From Lachnospiraceae bacterium UBA938 (GTDB taxonomy: Bacteria > Bacillota > Clostridia > Lachnospirales > Lachnospiraceae), in contig DBDG01000059.1 in NCBI GenBank assembly GCA_002293475.1, positions 58,523 to 122,522 of the forward strand: DNA of 64,000 nt, given 5' to 3'. Positions 45,266-55,040 of this stretch are shown in pieces; position 1 is the first letter of the stretch, and every line of letters starts with the position of its first letter. Position numbers and translations under genes: made by a program. The notes under the pieces were generated by a model. That model was not told where the DNA came from. It was given only the letters and a program-made list of their open reading frames with translations, and did not search any database.

Positions 45266-46093
45266 ATGTGGACTGTAATTAAGAAAAGTATCTTATATAT
45301 TTTACTGCTGGCCTTAGCCCTGATCTGTGTCCTCCCCTTTCTGCTGATGATAGTAAACGCGACCCGTAGCGGGCGCGAAATCATGACCTTTTTTACCCTG
45401 ATCCCGGGAAAATCACTGGGAGAGAACTGGGAGGCAGTGTTTAATTATTTCAATCTGTTCAGAGGATATTTTAACAGCCTGGTGGTAGCTGTCCCCGCCA
45501 CCCTGCTGACGGCTTATTTTTCCTCGCTGACTGGCTATGCTTTGGCCATCTATCGGTTCCGGGGGCGTAACCTGATGTTTGGCGTTATCGTAATTTTTAT
45601 GATGATACCGGGTCAGCTGGGGCTGCTGGGATTTTATAACCTGATCAGCGGGCTGAAGTTGGTTAATTCTTATATACCTTTGATTATTCCGGCAGTGGCG
45701 GCTCCAGGAACCGTATTTTTCCTGCGGCAGTATGTGCTGTCGGTTTTGTCGAAGACCTTGCTGGAAGCTGCTCGTATCGACGGAGCCAGGGAGATATATA
45801 TTTTCCACAAGATCGTCCTGCCGATCATGGCTCCTGGTATTGCGACGATGTCAATTGGGGCTTTTATTGGTAACTGGAACAGTTATCTGGTGCCTTTGAT
45901 TGTGTTGACTAAGCCAGACCGTTTTACGTTGCCGGTTATGATTGCCTCACTGAGTGCTTCGACTGATATTGCGACTAATCAGGGGGCGACTTATCTTTCG
46001 GTAGCGATATCGGTTATTCCGATTCTGGTGGTGTTTGCGTTTTGTTCTAAGTATATGATTAGTAGTATTACGGCGGGGAGTGTGAAGGAATAG
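45266..46093 (+). CDS. Sugar ABC transporter permease (MalG/UgpE-type)
   Basis: 275 residues. ATG 45266 is preferred over an in-frame TTG at 45260 because AAGGAGG at 45252-45258 is well placed for it. About six helices, with the EAA loop EAARIDGAREIYIFHKIVLP. Second half of the oligosaccharide channel. The ABC unit ends here without a conventional terminator; a palindromic repeat element starts 50 bp downstream. Confidence 0.94.
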   Translation: MWTVIKKSILYILLLALALICVLPFLLMIVNATRSGREIMTFFTLIPGKSLGENWEAVFNYFNLFRGYFNSLVVAVPATLLTAYFSSLTGYALAIYRFRGRNLMFGVIVIFMMIPGQLGLLGFYNLISGLKLVNSYIPLIIPAVAAPGTVFFLRQYVLSVLSKTLLEAARIDGAREIYIFHKIVLPIMAPGIATMSIGAFIGNWNSYLVPLIVLTKPDRFTLPVMIASLSASTDIATNQGATYLSVAISVIPILVVFAFCSKYMISSITAGSVKE

Positions 46094-46142
46094 GGGGGTC
46101 ATCGTTATATTGCCTGGGTATTATTGGCTGTGCTGGGGTCAT

Positions 46143-46404
46143 CGTCATATTGCCTAGGCATCATCGGCGCCGGATCCGGCTCCCGAAAATAAGTGTAGCT
46201 AAGTTTCTCACCTAGCAGTTTGGGCTGCGGCCGCTACCGGCGTTCAAGCGCCCTCCGTGGCGCGTGAAGCCTTGGCCGGACCTCCGTGTCCGGCCATAGC
46301 TAGGTTTATCTTATGTGAGAAGCTAAGCTACACTAATTTTCTCCCGCAAGGAACCGGCGCCGATGATGCCTAAGCAATATGACGATTCGGAATCTCAACT
46401 GGTA
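46143..46404 (+). repeat. Palindromic element, copy 1 (about 240 bp plus 20-bp flank)
   Basis: Long imperfect inverted repeat (46143-46384) with arms cgtcatattgcctaggcatc and its counterpart at the right end, extended by a segment like caactgg on the inner side. The centre folds into several GC-rich hairpins (gcgcc-ctccgt-ggcgc; ggccggac-ctccgt-gtccggcc). A partial extra copy of the left arm is at 46096-46128. No ORF. The 46405-46739 remainder has AT-rich promoter-like DNA and a terminator hairpin at 46647-46688. Confidence 0.85.
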
Positions 46405-46646
46405 GGAGACAGACTGGGAATAATGGAATTAAAGCATCTCTTTTATAGGGTGGGAGATGTGATGAGAATTAACAAAAAAAGTAGTTTAATTTAATGGTTT
46501 ATATAGATAGAGGTTACGCTATAATAAAATAAGGGAATTCCGAAAGTTATATGACAATTAATTAATATGTTGCTTTTTCTATAAAAATGTAGTAAGTTGA
46601 TATCAGGAGACGAGGGGAATTGTACAGACGCGGACCGGGACAAAAG

Positions 46647-46688
46647 AAACCGACTGAGAGCTGATGTGATTCTCGGACGGTTTTTATT
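46647..46688 (+). terminator. Terminator-like hairpin upstream of the PPC-repeat gene
   Basis: aaaccg..gagag pairs with ctc..cggttt and TTTTTATTTT follows. Preceded by AT-rich sequence with TATAAT at about 46520, it may end a short RNA. Confidence 0.55.
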
Positions 46689-46739
46689 TTACTTAAGGAA
46701 TAATGATCTATCATACTAATGAGAAGGGAAGTTTAAGAA

Positions 46740-48179
46740 GTGAGACAAAAAGTGAGACAAAAAGTAAGAAAGTTGTCCGTGGTATTTGCGGCAGTTATCT
46801 TTTTATGCGGGATCAATGAACCACTGGCCGCAGGGGCCGGGATCTTGGATGCGGCATATCTTAACCTAAAGGAACCGGACGGGGAAACGGCGGTAACCGG
46901 AGAAAACATGGCGGAAACAGAGGCCGCAGAGAAAGCAGAGGAGGAAAAAGCGGCGGCGGAAAAAGCGGCGGCGGAAAAAGCGGCGGATGAGGCAGATAAT
47001 CCGGAAGCAAAGGAAGTAACCGAAACCGTTGCAGAAGAAGACGGCGTGGCTGAGAAAGGGACAGGGGAAGTTACCTTGATAGACGGATTGAATCTGGTAT
47101 CTGATCCCACGGTTCCGGCGGCGGCTTCCGGCAGCGGTGATCCGCCGGTATCTATAGCAGCCGGGCAGATATATGACGGTATGCTGACGGCCGGCGAGAT
47201 ACATACTTTTCAGCTTACCGTACCCTATAAAGCGGTCTGTACTATAAAAACGCAGTCGAATGTCGGCCAGACACCGCATCTTTATAATGCGGATAGTATA
47301 GAAATCAGTACGTTCAACAATTATAATGGCGGCATCCGCATGGGGAAACCGCTGCTGGAGGCGGGGACCTATTATGTCAAGCTCTCCGGCCCGAGCGGCA
47401 GCTACAGCATCAGCTACACTATTGACACACTGGCGGACGCCGCTGACAACAGCATAGCGGAAGCTACGGAAATCGGAGCGGGGCAGGAGCATGAGGCACT
47501 GCTAAACTTTGCCGGCGACATAGACTATTTCAAGATTACGGTCCCCTACAAAGCGGAATGTACGATAAGGACGCATCCGCCATTGCAAGCACGCCATAGT
47601 TCGCAGCTATATGACTAGGACGGAGCGGAGATCAGCATATTCGGCAGCTATTCCGGCAATGCCCGTGTGGGGAGGCCGCTGCTGGAAGCGGGAACCTATT
47701 ATCTGAAAATATCCGGCCCGCGTGCAAGCTACTTTGTAAAATATACCATAGACACCAGAGAGGATGAATACGGCGACATTGCGGAAAATGCCTATGAGAT
47801 TGCCGGCGGGCAGGATTACGCGGGAGCGGTAAACTATACCGGCGACGTGGATTGCTTAAGATTTACTGTCCCGTTCAAGTCCGAGTGCACTATCACAGTC
47901 GTGCCTAACCCTGACCCGGTTAATCTGAATATATATGTTTATGATGAGAATGAGGCGGCAATCGCCATCCAGACATTAACAAAAAACAACGGCTACACCG
48001 CCAATATTACCAAGACATTAAGTGCAAGAGCGAATAAACATAGTTTGTACTTTAGTACGCGAGCCATTGTTTTAATGCATTATATTGAGTCGGGTTCAGA
48101 CACTTTTTTAAAAGCGAACTCTGACGGGTGGGATTTGAGACGGATGGCAATGATATTTAAAGCATATTCAGCGTATTAG
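46740..48179 (+). pseudogene. Secreted PPC-repeat protein with in-frame amber codon
   Basis: A signal-peptide-like N-terminus (LSVVFAAVIFLCGINEPLAAGA), an Ala/Glu/Lys-rich linker built of short repeats, and three similar beta domains with the pre-peptidase C-terminal pattern (YDGMLTAGEIHTFQLTVPYKA; AGTYYVKLSGPSGSYSISY). At 47616-47618 a TAG interrupts the second domain in frame; without it the reading frame continues to 48179 for 479 residues. Single-base nonsense decay is the simplest reading. Start GTG 46740 lies in a 12-bp duplication (gtgagacaaaaa). The gene is flanked by two inverted copies of a palindromic element. Confidence 0.75.
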
Positions 48180-48251
48180 AGACAGGAAGCTGTCAGCTGT
48201 TTTCCCTGCTCCTGCGACTCAAATCCATAGCGCAGGCTGTTTGCAAACTTC

Positions 48252-48507
48252 CAGTTGGAATACCGAATCGTCATATTGCCCGAGCCTCATCGGCGCCGGT
48301 TCCTTGCGGGAGAAAATTAGTGCCGCTTAGTTTCCCGTCAAACGAAAACCCAGTGGTGGGCGGCCAAGGATGGCCGACCAAGTCAGCACGCGCCAAGGAG
48401 GGCGCTTGCTGACGACACGTAAGCTACCAGTACTTTGGGCGGAAAACTTAGCGGCACTTATTTTCGGGAGCCGGAACCGGCGCCGATGAGGCTCGGGCAA
48501 TATGACG
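48252..48507 (-). repeat. Palindromic element, copy 2 (inverted relative to copy 1)
   Basis: Arms 48269 and 48507 begin cgtcatattgcccgagcctc. The element is in opposite orientation to copy 1: the arm containing ttccttgcgggagaaaatta is on the left here and on the right in copy 1, and the ccagttgg flank again faces inward. It contains hairpins gcgcc-aaggag-ggcgc type and ggcc-aaggat-ggcc. The rest of the 48180-48703 gap shows no gene. Confidence 0.85.
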
Positions 48508-48703
48508 ATGACCGCCCAACCCATTCAGCCGATGGCAAAGACTTACCCCAAATAAAAAAAAGAGAATATTAAGATAAAATGATTACTTATTATAACATGC
48601 CGGATGTCGTACAATGGAACAAAGCACAGTAATCGGAAACCCCAAGGTGCTTTTACGATACTTTAAGCAGGTTATATACTTAACCAAGAAAGGAGAACTT
48701 ACA

Positions 48704-51214
48704 ATGGAGAGAGTACAAACGAAAAAAAGGGAAATCTACAGAGGCCTCGGTCTGTTTCTTGCCGTGTTTATGTTAGTGACATCCATATTGCCCCTAGCAG
48801 GAGGCGGCACCGGCAGCGTGCAGGCGGCTCCCGCGGCAGCGATTACGTCCATGGCTTATTTTTCGCCCAATGACGGTCCGGTGCTTAACGTTTCCGGTGT
48901 CGGAGAGGCAAGCTTTGGCTTTGTTGCTCCGGTCTTTAACGGCGGTGCCAATACATGGGCAGAAGTAGTAGAAGACCTTCAGATCAATGTGCTGGTAAAC
49001 GGAGTGTGGACAGATATTGACACTTTAAGTCAGTATGTTTACAACTCTAACTGGGGCAACTGGCAGGATGCCGGTTTTAACGGCTACTGGTTCGTGGTTT
49101 CCGACACGACCGAACTTCAGCTGGTATCACGGACCAATCCCAGTGTGTCGCTTACATATGAGCTCAACTTCACCAACCTTGGCGTTTTAGAGATTACTTC
49201 TATGACGGCGACACAAGGGCCGCAGATCGCCGCTGGTATCACCGGCGGGGCGGGATTTACCTATCCGTCCTTTAATGGCGATCCGGGCATCACCTATGCC
49301 CAGGTGGCGGACGACCTGAAGATTTTTGTCTGGTCGGATGAAAACGAGGAATGGCTGGATATTGATAATGCGGCCACTGGCTTTGTTTACGATCAGAACT
49401 GGGGCCAGTTCTGGGATGGCGGCGGCGGCTTATGGTTCACGGTGGAACGCACCACTAGGGTCAGACTGGCTTCCAAGACTTCACCGAACGTGGTTCTGGA
49501 TTATACCATTGTGTTTAATGAGCCGGTCAGGACCGACTATGTGCTGTCGGCTGACGTGACAACCTATGTCGCCGGCGATAACGGTGCCATCGGGGTTCCG
49601 CTGCCGATGATAGACGGCGATTATCCGCGGGCATCGGAGCTGGGAAACTTTGTTTATCAGAAATTAGTCAATGGAAACTGGGTGGCTCTGGATGATTTTG
49701 CGGCCAGCGGCTTTAGCTATCAGGCCAACGGATATAATAGCCTGTCCGCCAGTGATCAGTGGGGATATTGGACGGATCATATATATGGGCTATGGTTCCA
49801 GCCGATCCAGGAGAATATGCAGATCCGTATCGGTTATCCGACCGACGGAGAGCCGGGCGGGCCGGTCGGCAATAATTATATTGTCTATCAGTTTACCGGT
49901 AATCCCAATGCGCCGCGGCCGGACGTGTCGGATCTGGGGAATATCGAGCTGGGAACCGACTTGGATGCGGATATTGACGGTTGGGATATGATCTGGAACG
50001 ACGAGTTTGACGGGAATAACCTGAACAAGTCGAAATGGGGTTATGATGCCGGCTATTATCTCAATGACGACCCTTCTACTTGGGGGTGGGGTAATGCCGA
50101 ACTGGAATATTATACCGAAAGTACTGACAATATCTTTGTGGAAGATGGCAAGCTGAACTTGCGGGCACTGGATGATCCGACTACCTTCCCGCAGGATCCG
50201 AACCGGGTGGCTCCTTATTCTTCGGGCAAGGTCGTGTCAAGAGATCTGTTTTCCTTCAAATACGGCAGGATCGACTTTAGTGCCAAGCTTCCGGCTGGCG
50301 ATGCTTTGTGGCCGGCGTTGTGGCTGCTTCCGGCCGATGATGCCTACGGTACTTGGGCAGCTTCCGGAGAAATCGATGTCATGGAAGCCCGCGGCCGTCT
50401 GCCCGGAGCCAGCAGCGGCGCGCTGCATTTTGGCGGGCAATGGCCGGCTAATACCCATATCGGCGGCGACTATGCTTTTGAAAACGGAGAGCGGTTTGAT
50501 ACGGATTTCCATACCTATAGCCTAGTCTGGGAAGAGGACAATATTAAGTGGTATGTTGACGGCAACTGTTTCTATAAAGCCACCAATGAACAGTGGTATT
50601 CCCTCGGGGCAAACAATAACGAGAACGCGCCCTTTGACCAAGAATTTTTCATTATAATGAACCTAGCGGTCGGCGGATGGTTTGACGGCGGTATTGTGCC
50701 GGATCCGGATATTTTCCCGACTACGATGCAGGTTGACTATGTCAGGGTCTATCAAGCGGAAGGCAGCAACAACGGAACATATACCGACAATGGCGGTTCC
50801 GGTAGCGAGGAGCCGGAAGAAGTGCTTCTGTCAGCCGGCCGGCCGGTCACGGCATCAGGCTCGGAAAATGTTGTCTTCGGGCCGGAATGTCTGACGGACA
50901 GCAACCTTGGTTCAAGGTGGTCTTCCAACTTTGACGACAGCGCATGGTTTGTTATGGATCTGGAAAGAGAATGTCGCATCAGCAAGATGGTTCTGACCTG
51001 GGAGCCGGCTTATGGCAAGAAGTATGAGCTATATGTATCCCAGGACGGCATAAATTATACGAGGGTGTTTACCCAGAATGACGGCCAGGGCGGCACGGAA
51101 ACGATTGAACTGACGCCGGTCAATGCCCGGTATGTCAAGTTCCAAGGGGTGGAAAGAGCGCTGCCATATGGATACTCGCTGTGGGAAGCGGAAGTATTCG
51201 GCACGGAAGGATAA
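48704..51214 (+). CDS. Secreted GH16 beta-glucanase (laminarinase-type) with N-terminal repeats and C-terminal F5/8C domain
   Basis: 836 residues from ATG 48704 (AAAGGAGAA upstream; a longer frame from 48614 is rejected). A signal peptide ends near VQA at about residue 40. Three related beta-rich repeats of about 110-130 residues follow (each with NW/W-rich segments), then a GH16 catalytic domain from about 425 with the nucleophile/acid motif EIDVME (Glu556, Asp558, Glu561), and a discoidin/CBM32-type domain from about 706 to the end. Endo-cleavage of beta-1,3- or mixed-linked glucan outside the cell would feed the ABC transporter. No anchor is visible, so it is probably released. Confidence 0.93.
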   Translation: MERVQTKKREIYRGLGLFLAVFMLVTSILPLAGGGTGSVQAAPAAAITSMAYFSPNDGPVLNVSGVGEASFGFVAPVFNGGANTWAEVVEDLQINVLVNGVWTDIDTLSQYVYNSNWGNWQDAGFNGYWFVVSDTTELQLVSRTNPSVSLTYELNFTNLGVLEITSMTATQGPQIAAGITGGAGFTYPSFNGDPGITYAQVADDLKIFVWSDENEEWLDIDNAATGFVYDQNWGQFWDGGGGLWFTVERTTRVRLASKTSPNVVLDYTIVFNEPVRTDYVLSADVTTYVAGDNGAIGVPLPMIDGDYPRASELGNFVYQKLVNGNWVALDDFAASGFSYQANGYNSLSASDQWGYWTDHIYGLWFQPIQENMQIRIGYPTDGEPGGPVGNNYIVYQFTGNPNAPRPDVSDLGNIELGTDLDADIDGWDMIWNDEFDGNNLNKSKWGYDAGYYLNDDPSTWGWGNAELEYYTESTDNIFVEDGKLNLRALDDPTTFPQDPNRVAPYSSGKVVSRDLFSFKYGRIDFSAKLPAGDALWPALWLLPADDAYGTWAASGEIDVMEARGRLPGASSGALHFGGQWPANTHIGGDYAFENGERFDTDFHTYSLVWEEDNIKWYVDGNCFYKATNEQWYSLGANNNENAPFDQEFFIIMNLAVGGWFDGGIVPDPDIFPTTMQVDYVRVYQAEGSNNGTYTDNGGSGSEEPEEVLLSAGRPVTASGSENVVFGPECLTDSNLGSRWSSNFDDSAWFVMDLERECRISKMVLTWEPAYGKKYELYVSQDGINYTRVFTQNDGQGGTETIELTPVNARYVKFQGVERALPYGYSLWEAEVFGTEG

Positions 51215-51421
51215 GAGAACGCACTTCCAACTATTGATTAAAATTATCAAAAGAAGCAATTAGTTGTCATATTCATGGACCCCGGCCCCCGCCTTTAAAT
51301 GGATTGCCAGGTCAAATATAAACGGCAAAAGAGCTTACCACCTTATAATATTAAATATGTCTTTATTTCTGATATATTTTTTGTTATTATGGTTATATAA
51401 AAAAGGATGGGAGCAGGGGTG

Positions 51422-53176
51422 ATGAAACAACATAAATACGGAAAACTTATTATTGAATTGTTTATATTACTGATATTTAGCGGCATATTACTGATATTCG
51501 GCGGCTGCCGGCCGTATGCAGACCCCGGCGGAGACGAGCAGGCTGCCCAGGTTATGTCCGACGATGTTTGGCCGGAACAAGATAAGCCGGACTCTACGAC
51601 GAGCGGCGGCCAGGAAGCTAGTCGGGAAGCTGACCGGGATGCCAGTCAGGAAACCGGCCGAAAAGCCGATCAAGAAGCTGACCCGGAAGATATCGTTACC
51701 TTAGACTGGTATATTAATTTCTCGTGGTATGATACTGTCTGGGGGGATAATATGGTATCTAGGGCTATCACGGAGAGAACCGGCGTGGATGTCAATTTCA
51801 TCGTACCCATGGGCAGTGAGACGGAAAAATTCAATTCCCTGATTGCTTCGGATGCGTTGCCGGATCTCATCACGCTCGGCTGGTGGGAAACCCAGGTGGA
51901 TGAAATGATCGGCCAGGATATGGTGTATGCGCTGAATGAGCTGGCTGACGAATATGAGCCGTATTTCTGGGAAGTGGCGGATGGCACAGTCATTGACTGG
52001 TATACCAGGGAGGACGGCAATATCTACTGCTACCCCAATTCTTTTTACCGGCCATCCGACTATGAAGAATATGATAACATCGGTTCGCAGCAGACATTTC
52101 TAGTCAGGAAGGACATCTATGAAGCCATCGGCAGCCCTGACATGACGACTCCCGAAGGATTTGCCGCCGCGGTAAAGGCTGCGGCGGAAAGCTTCCCATT
52201 AGTAGAAGGCAAGCCGCTGATTCCCATCGGAGCCCATGAATTTAATGAAACCGGCTGTATTTCTTTTGACCTGCATCTCCAGAATTTCTTGGCAGTTCCC
52301 TTTGAAAAAGACGGGGTCTACTATGACCGCTACTCCGATCCGGAATACATAAGCTGGCTGAAAGTATTTCGGCAGCTGGGTGAAGAAGGCTATCTTAAAG
52401 AGGATATTTTTATCGATCAGCGGATGCAGATGCGGGAAAAAATGGCAGAAGGCCGGTATTTCTGCATGATCTATCAGCGTACCGATATCGAGGAAGAGCA
52501 AAAACTGCTTTATGCTCGGAATCCGCAGCAGATATATGTCGCGGTTGACGGACCGAAGGATTCCCATGGTTCTGACCATATTCTGCCGGGGGCCGGTATT
52601 AACGGCTGGACAGTGACCTTGATTTCCCGCAACTGCCGGGATCCGGAGCGGGCGATGCGCTTCCTGACTTATCTGATGAGCGAGGAAGGCCAGAAAATGA
52701 CCTATCTCGGCATCGAAGGCCAGACCTATGACATCGTGGACGGCAAACCCTGTCTCAGGGAAGAAGTGTCCCGGCTGATGAATACCGACCAGACCGAGTA
52801 CAACTACATCTATGGCGGTAATAACGCTTATTGGATGCTTCAGGATAATGTGACGCAGCTTCCGTGGCTGCCGCCGCTAGAGCCGCCGACCGGCCAGCTG
52901 CTGGAATGGACCTATCCCTATACCAGATACCTGGGCCAGTATGAGATTAATTTTGACAGCAATTCTCCCGAGGGGGAAGCAAACCGGCAGATCCAGTTAT
53001 TATGGAGCACTGTGCTGCCCCGACTGCTGCTGGCTCCCACGGAAGCGGAGTTCGACCGGCTATTTGATGATTTTATAAAGGAGCGCCGCCATCTGGGCCA
53101 TGATGGCGTGATGACAGAGTGTACCCGACAGATGAAGGCGGCCAAGGCCAAGCTGGGATTGGATGTCACGATCTAG
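51422..53176 (+). CDS. Extracellular solute-binding lipoprotein (LipO-type)
   Basis: 584 residues. Signal with IFGGC lipobox (Cys29), then a low-complexity linker rich in Asp/Gln/Ala, and a large family 1 solute-binding fold (VTLDWYINFSWYDTVWGDN; DALPDLITLGWW). ATG 51422 follows GGGAG-containing sequence; ATG 51407 is possible. There is no permease beside it; instead the sensor kinase starts 30 bp downstream. It may share the upstream permeases or act as a ligand-presenting partner of the kinase, as suggested for some YesM-type systems (inference). Confidence 0.9.
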   Translation: MKQHKYGKLIIELFILLIFSGILLIFGGCRPYADPGGDEQAAQVMSDDVWPEQDKPDSTTSGGQEASREADRDASQETGRKADQEADPEDIVTLDWYINFSWYDTVWGDNMVSRAITERTGVDVNFIVPMGSETEKFNSLIASDALPDLITLGWWETQVDEMIGQDMVYALNELADEYEPYFWEVADGTVIDWYTREDGNIYCYPNSFYRPSDYEEYDNIGSQQTFLVRKDIYEAIGSPDMTTPEGFAAAVKAAAESFPLVEGKPLIPIGAHEFNETGCISFDLHLQNFLAVPFEKDGVYYDRYSDPEYISWLKVFRQLGEEGYLKEDIFIDQRMQMREKMAEGRYFCMIYQRTDIEEEQKLLYARNPQQIYVAVDGPKDSHGSDHILPGAGINGWTVTLISRNCRDPERAMRFLTYLMSEEGQKMTYLGIEGQTYDIVDGKPCLREEVSRLMNTDQTEYNYIYGGNNAYWMLQDNVTQLPWLPPLEPPTGQLLEWTYPYTRYLGQYEINFDSNSPEGEANRQIQLLWSTVLPRLLLAPTEAEFDRLFDDFIKERRHLGHDGVMTECTRQMKAAKAKLGLDVTI

Positions 53177-53206
53177 TCTGTATGGCATGGGGAGGTTGAC
53201 AGTTTC

Positions 53207-55039
53207 ATGGATCAGTTCAGATCACAATTTAAAAAGCTGCGGTTAAATGTGAAATTTACCATCGTGATCATCTTGTTTGTCTTGCTGCCGATATTGGCTT
53301 TTTCCCTGTTATTATTTAGAGGCATGGAAGAAAATGCCGTAAACCGCCGTCTGGATGCCATGGCCTATCGGATGGAAAAGAGTTATGACCAGATTGTTAA
53401 AAACATTGATGCCATCAATATGTCCTCACAGTTCTTTCTCAGTGATGCCGGCTTGCGGAACCATCTGAAAGCGGTGAAGAACGGTCAGCAGATCATGCCT
53501 CTGGAGCTCATGGATTTTTATAATGAAAACATTATATTACTGGAGCGTATGCTGAATAATAATCCATATCTTTATCAGATCCGTGTCTATGCCGACAGCC
53601 CCGATATGCAGGAAATGATGCCGATCCTGTACCGCACTGAGCGGATGCGCCGCCTCAAGTGGGCAGCAAAAGCAGGCGGCGGCAGGGAGGATATGGAGCC
53701 CGGCTGGAAGTTTGATTATTATGATACGCTATTTGACGCGGAGGCTGTCAACCGCAATAAGAAAATCATGTCACTGGTAATGCCGGTGACGGATATTAAA
53801 GAAGGGCAGATCGGCATCATGGAAGCAGCCATGTATATGGAAACCATGTTTCCGGTAATTTATGATCCGGAGCAGGGGACCTTCGGGTTTTTTGCGGACG
53901 AAGACGGGACGGTTTATTTTGATGACAGCATGGACAGCAGTAATAATGCCGATCTGGATTTTTATATCAGCGACCCGGATATCAAGGCCACATGGCAGAA
54001 TAGGGAAGAAGCCGTTTTCTACACCAGAATTAAGAACCGGCCGGTTATTGTAGGCATCAAGCCGGTCGCCGAGATGAACGGCGTATTGGTGTGTTTTGAC
54101 AGCATGCAGGCAGAGCTGGGCAGCGTCGGCCGCCTGCGGCTCATGTTCATTGCCGTTGCCATGGTCATTGTGGTCATCCTGATCTTTATCATCAACCTCA
54201 TCGTCAAGGGCCTGCTGCATCAGTTTTATGATATTCTCCACTCGATCAGGGAAGTGCAGAAGGGTGATCTCGACGTGGTGATCACCGGCTGCGGGACGGA
54301 CGAGATGGGTGAGCTGGGAACCCAGATCAATACGATGCTGACGCGGATCAAGCAGCTGATGGCGGACAATGTAAACCGGGAGATCCTAGCCCGCAATTCC
54401 GAGATCAGGGCCTTACAGAATCAAATCAATGCCCACTTTATCTATAATGTCCTAGAATCAATCAAGATGATGGCGGAAATAGATGAAAAATATGCCATCT
54501 CAGATGCCATAACTGCCCTAGGTAAGCTGCTCCGTTACAGTATGCGCTGGAGTGATGATTATGTGTCGGTCGCGGATGAACTGGACTATATCAAGAATTA
54601 CCTTAAGCTGATCAATCTTCGTTTTGATTACGAGATCGGCTTGGCAGTAAATGTGCCGGAAGACATCATTTGCCAGCGGGTGCCGAAGATGTCCCTCCAG
54701 CCCATCATTGAAAACGCGATTTATCACGGTCTAGAACAGCTGGCGGAAGATACCAGCATATATATCAAAGGGCTCAGGGACGGCGACGACTGCGTGATTG
54801 AGATAACTGATATGGGGAAAGGCATGAGCGAGGAAGAAGTGAGCCGGCTTGATTTTAAGATAAATGGTACGGTCGAAACCTCCGGCGGCGCCGGAAACGG
54901 CATCGGCCTTAAGAACGTTCAGGACCGGATCCAGATCGGATACGGAGAAGAATACGGTCTCAGGATATGTTCCCAGCTGGGCCTTTATACGAAAATCATC
55001 ATCAGGATACCGGTCACGGTCACATTGAGAGGGGGCTGA
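53207..55039 (+). CDS. Sensor histidine kinase (YesM/LytS-type)
   Basis: 610 residues: an N-terminal membrane helix, an extracellular sensor region of about 250 residues, a second helix (IAVAMVIVVILIFIINLIV), HAMP, and a His_kinase domain with phospho-acceptor His410 in NAHFIYN, followed by an ATPase domain with QPIIENAIYHG and GNGIGLKNV. It senses an extracellular signal, probably a glucan breakdown product, and phosphorylates the adjacent regulator. GGGGAGG precedes the ATG, and its stop lies one base before the regulator start. Confidence 0.95.
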   Translation: MDQFRSQFKKLRLNVKFTIVIILFVLLPILAFSLLLFRGMEENAVNRRLDAMAYRMEKSYDQIVKNIDAINMSSQFFLSDAGLRNHLKAVKNGQQIMPLELMDFYNENIILLERMLNNNPYLYQIRVYADSPDMQEMMPILYRTERMRRLKWAAKAGGGREDMEPGWKFDYYDTLFDAEAVNRNKKIMSLVMPVTDIKEGQIGIMEAAMYMETMFPVIYDPEQGTFGFFADEDGTVYFDDSMDSSNNADLDFYISDPDIKATWQNREEAVFYTRIKNRPVIVGIKPVAEMNGVLVCFDSMQAELGSVGRLRLMFIAVAMVIVVILIFIINLIVKGLLHQFYDILHSIREVQKGDLDVVITGCGTDEMGELGTQINTMLTRIKQLMADNVNREILARNSEIRALQNQINAHFIYNVLESIKMMAEIDEKYAISDAITALGKLLRYSMRWSDDYVSVADELDYIKNYLKLINLRFDYEIGLAVNVPEDIICQRVPKMSLQPIIENAIYHGLEQLAEDTSIYIKGLRDGDDCVIEITDMGKGMSEEEVSRLDFKINGTVETSGGAGNGIGLKNVQDRIQIGYGEEYGLRICSQLGLYTKIIIRIPVTVTLRGG

Positions 55040-55040
55040 T

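Noticed and set aside
46143..48507. Composite insertion sequence
   Set aside because: No transposase or its remnant is seen in the elements or between them, so only a non-autonomous or RNA interpretation is kept.
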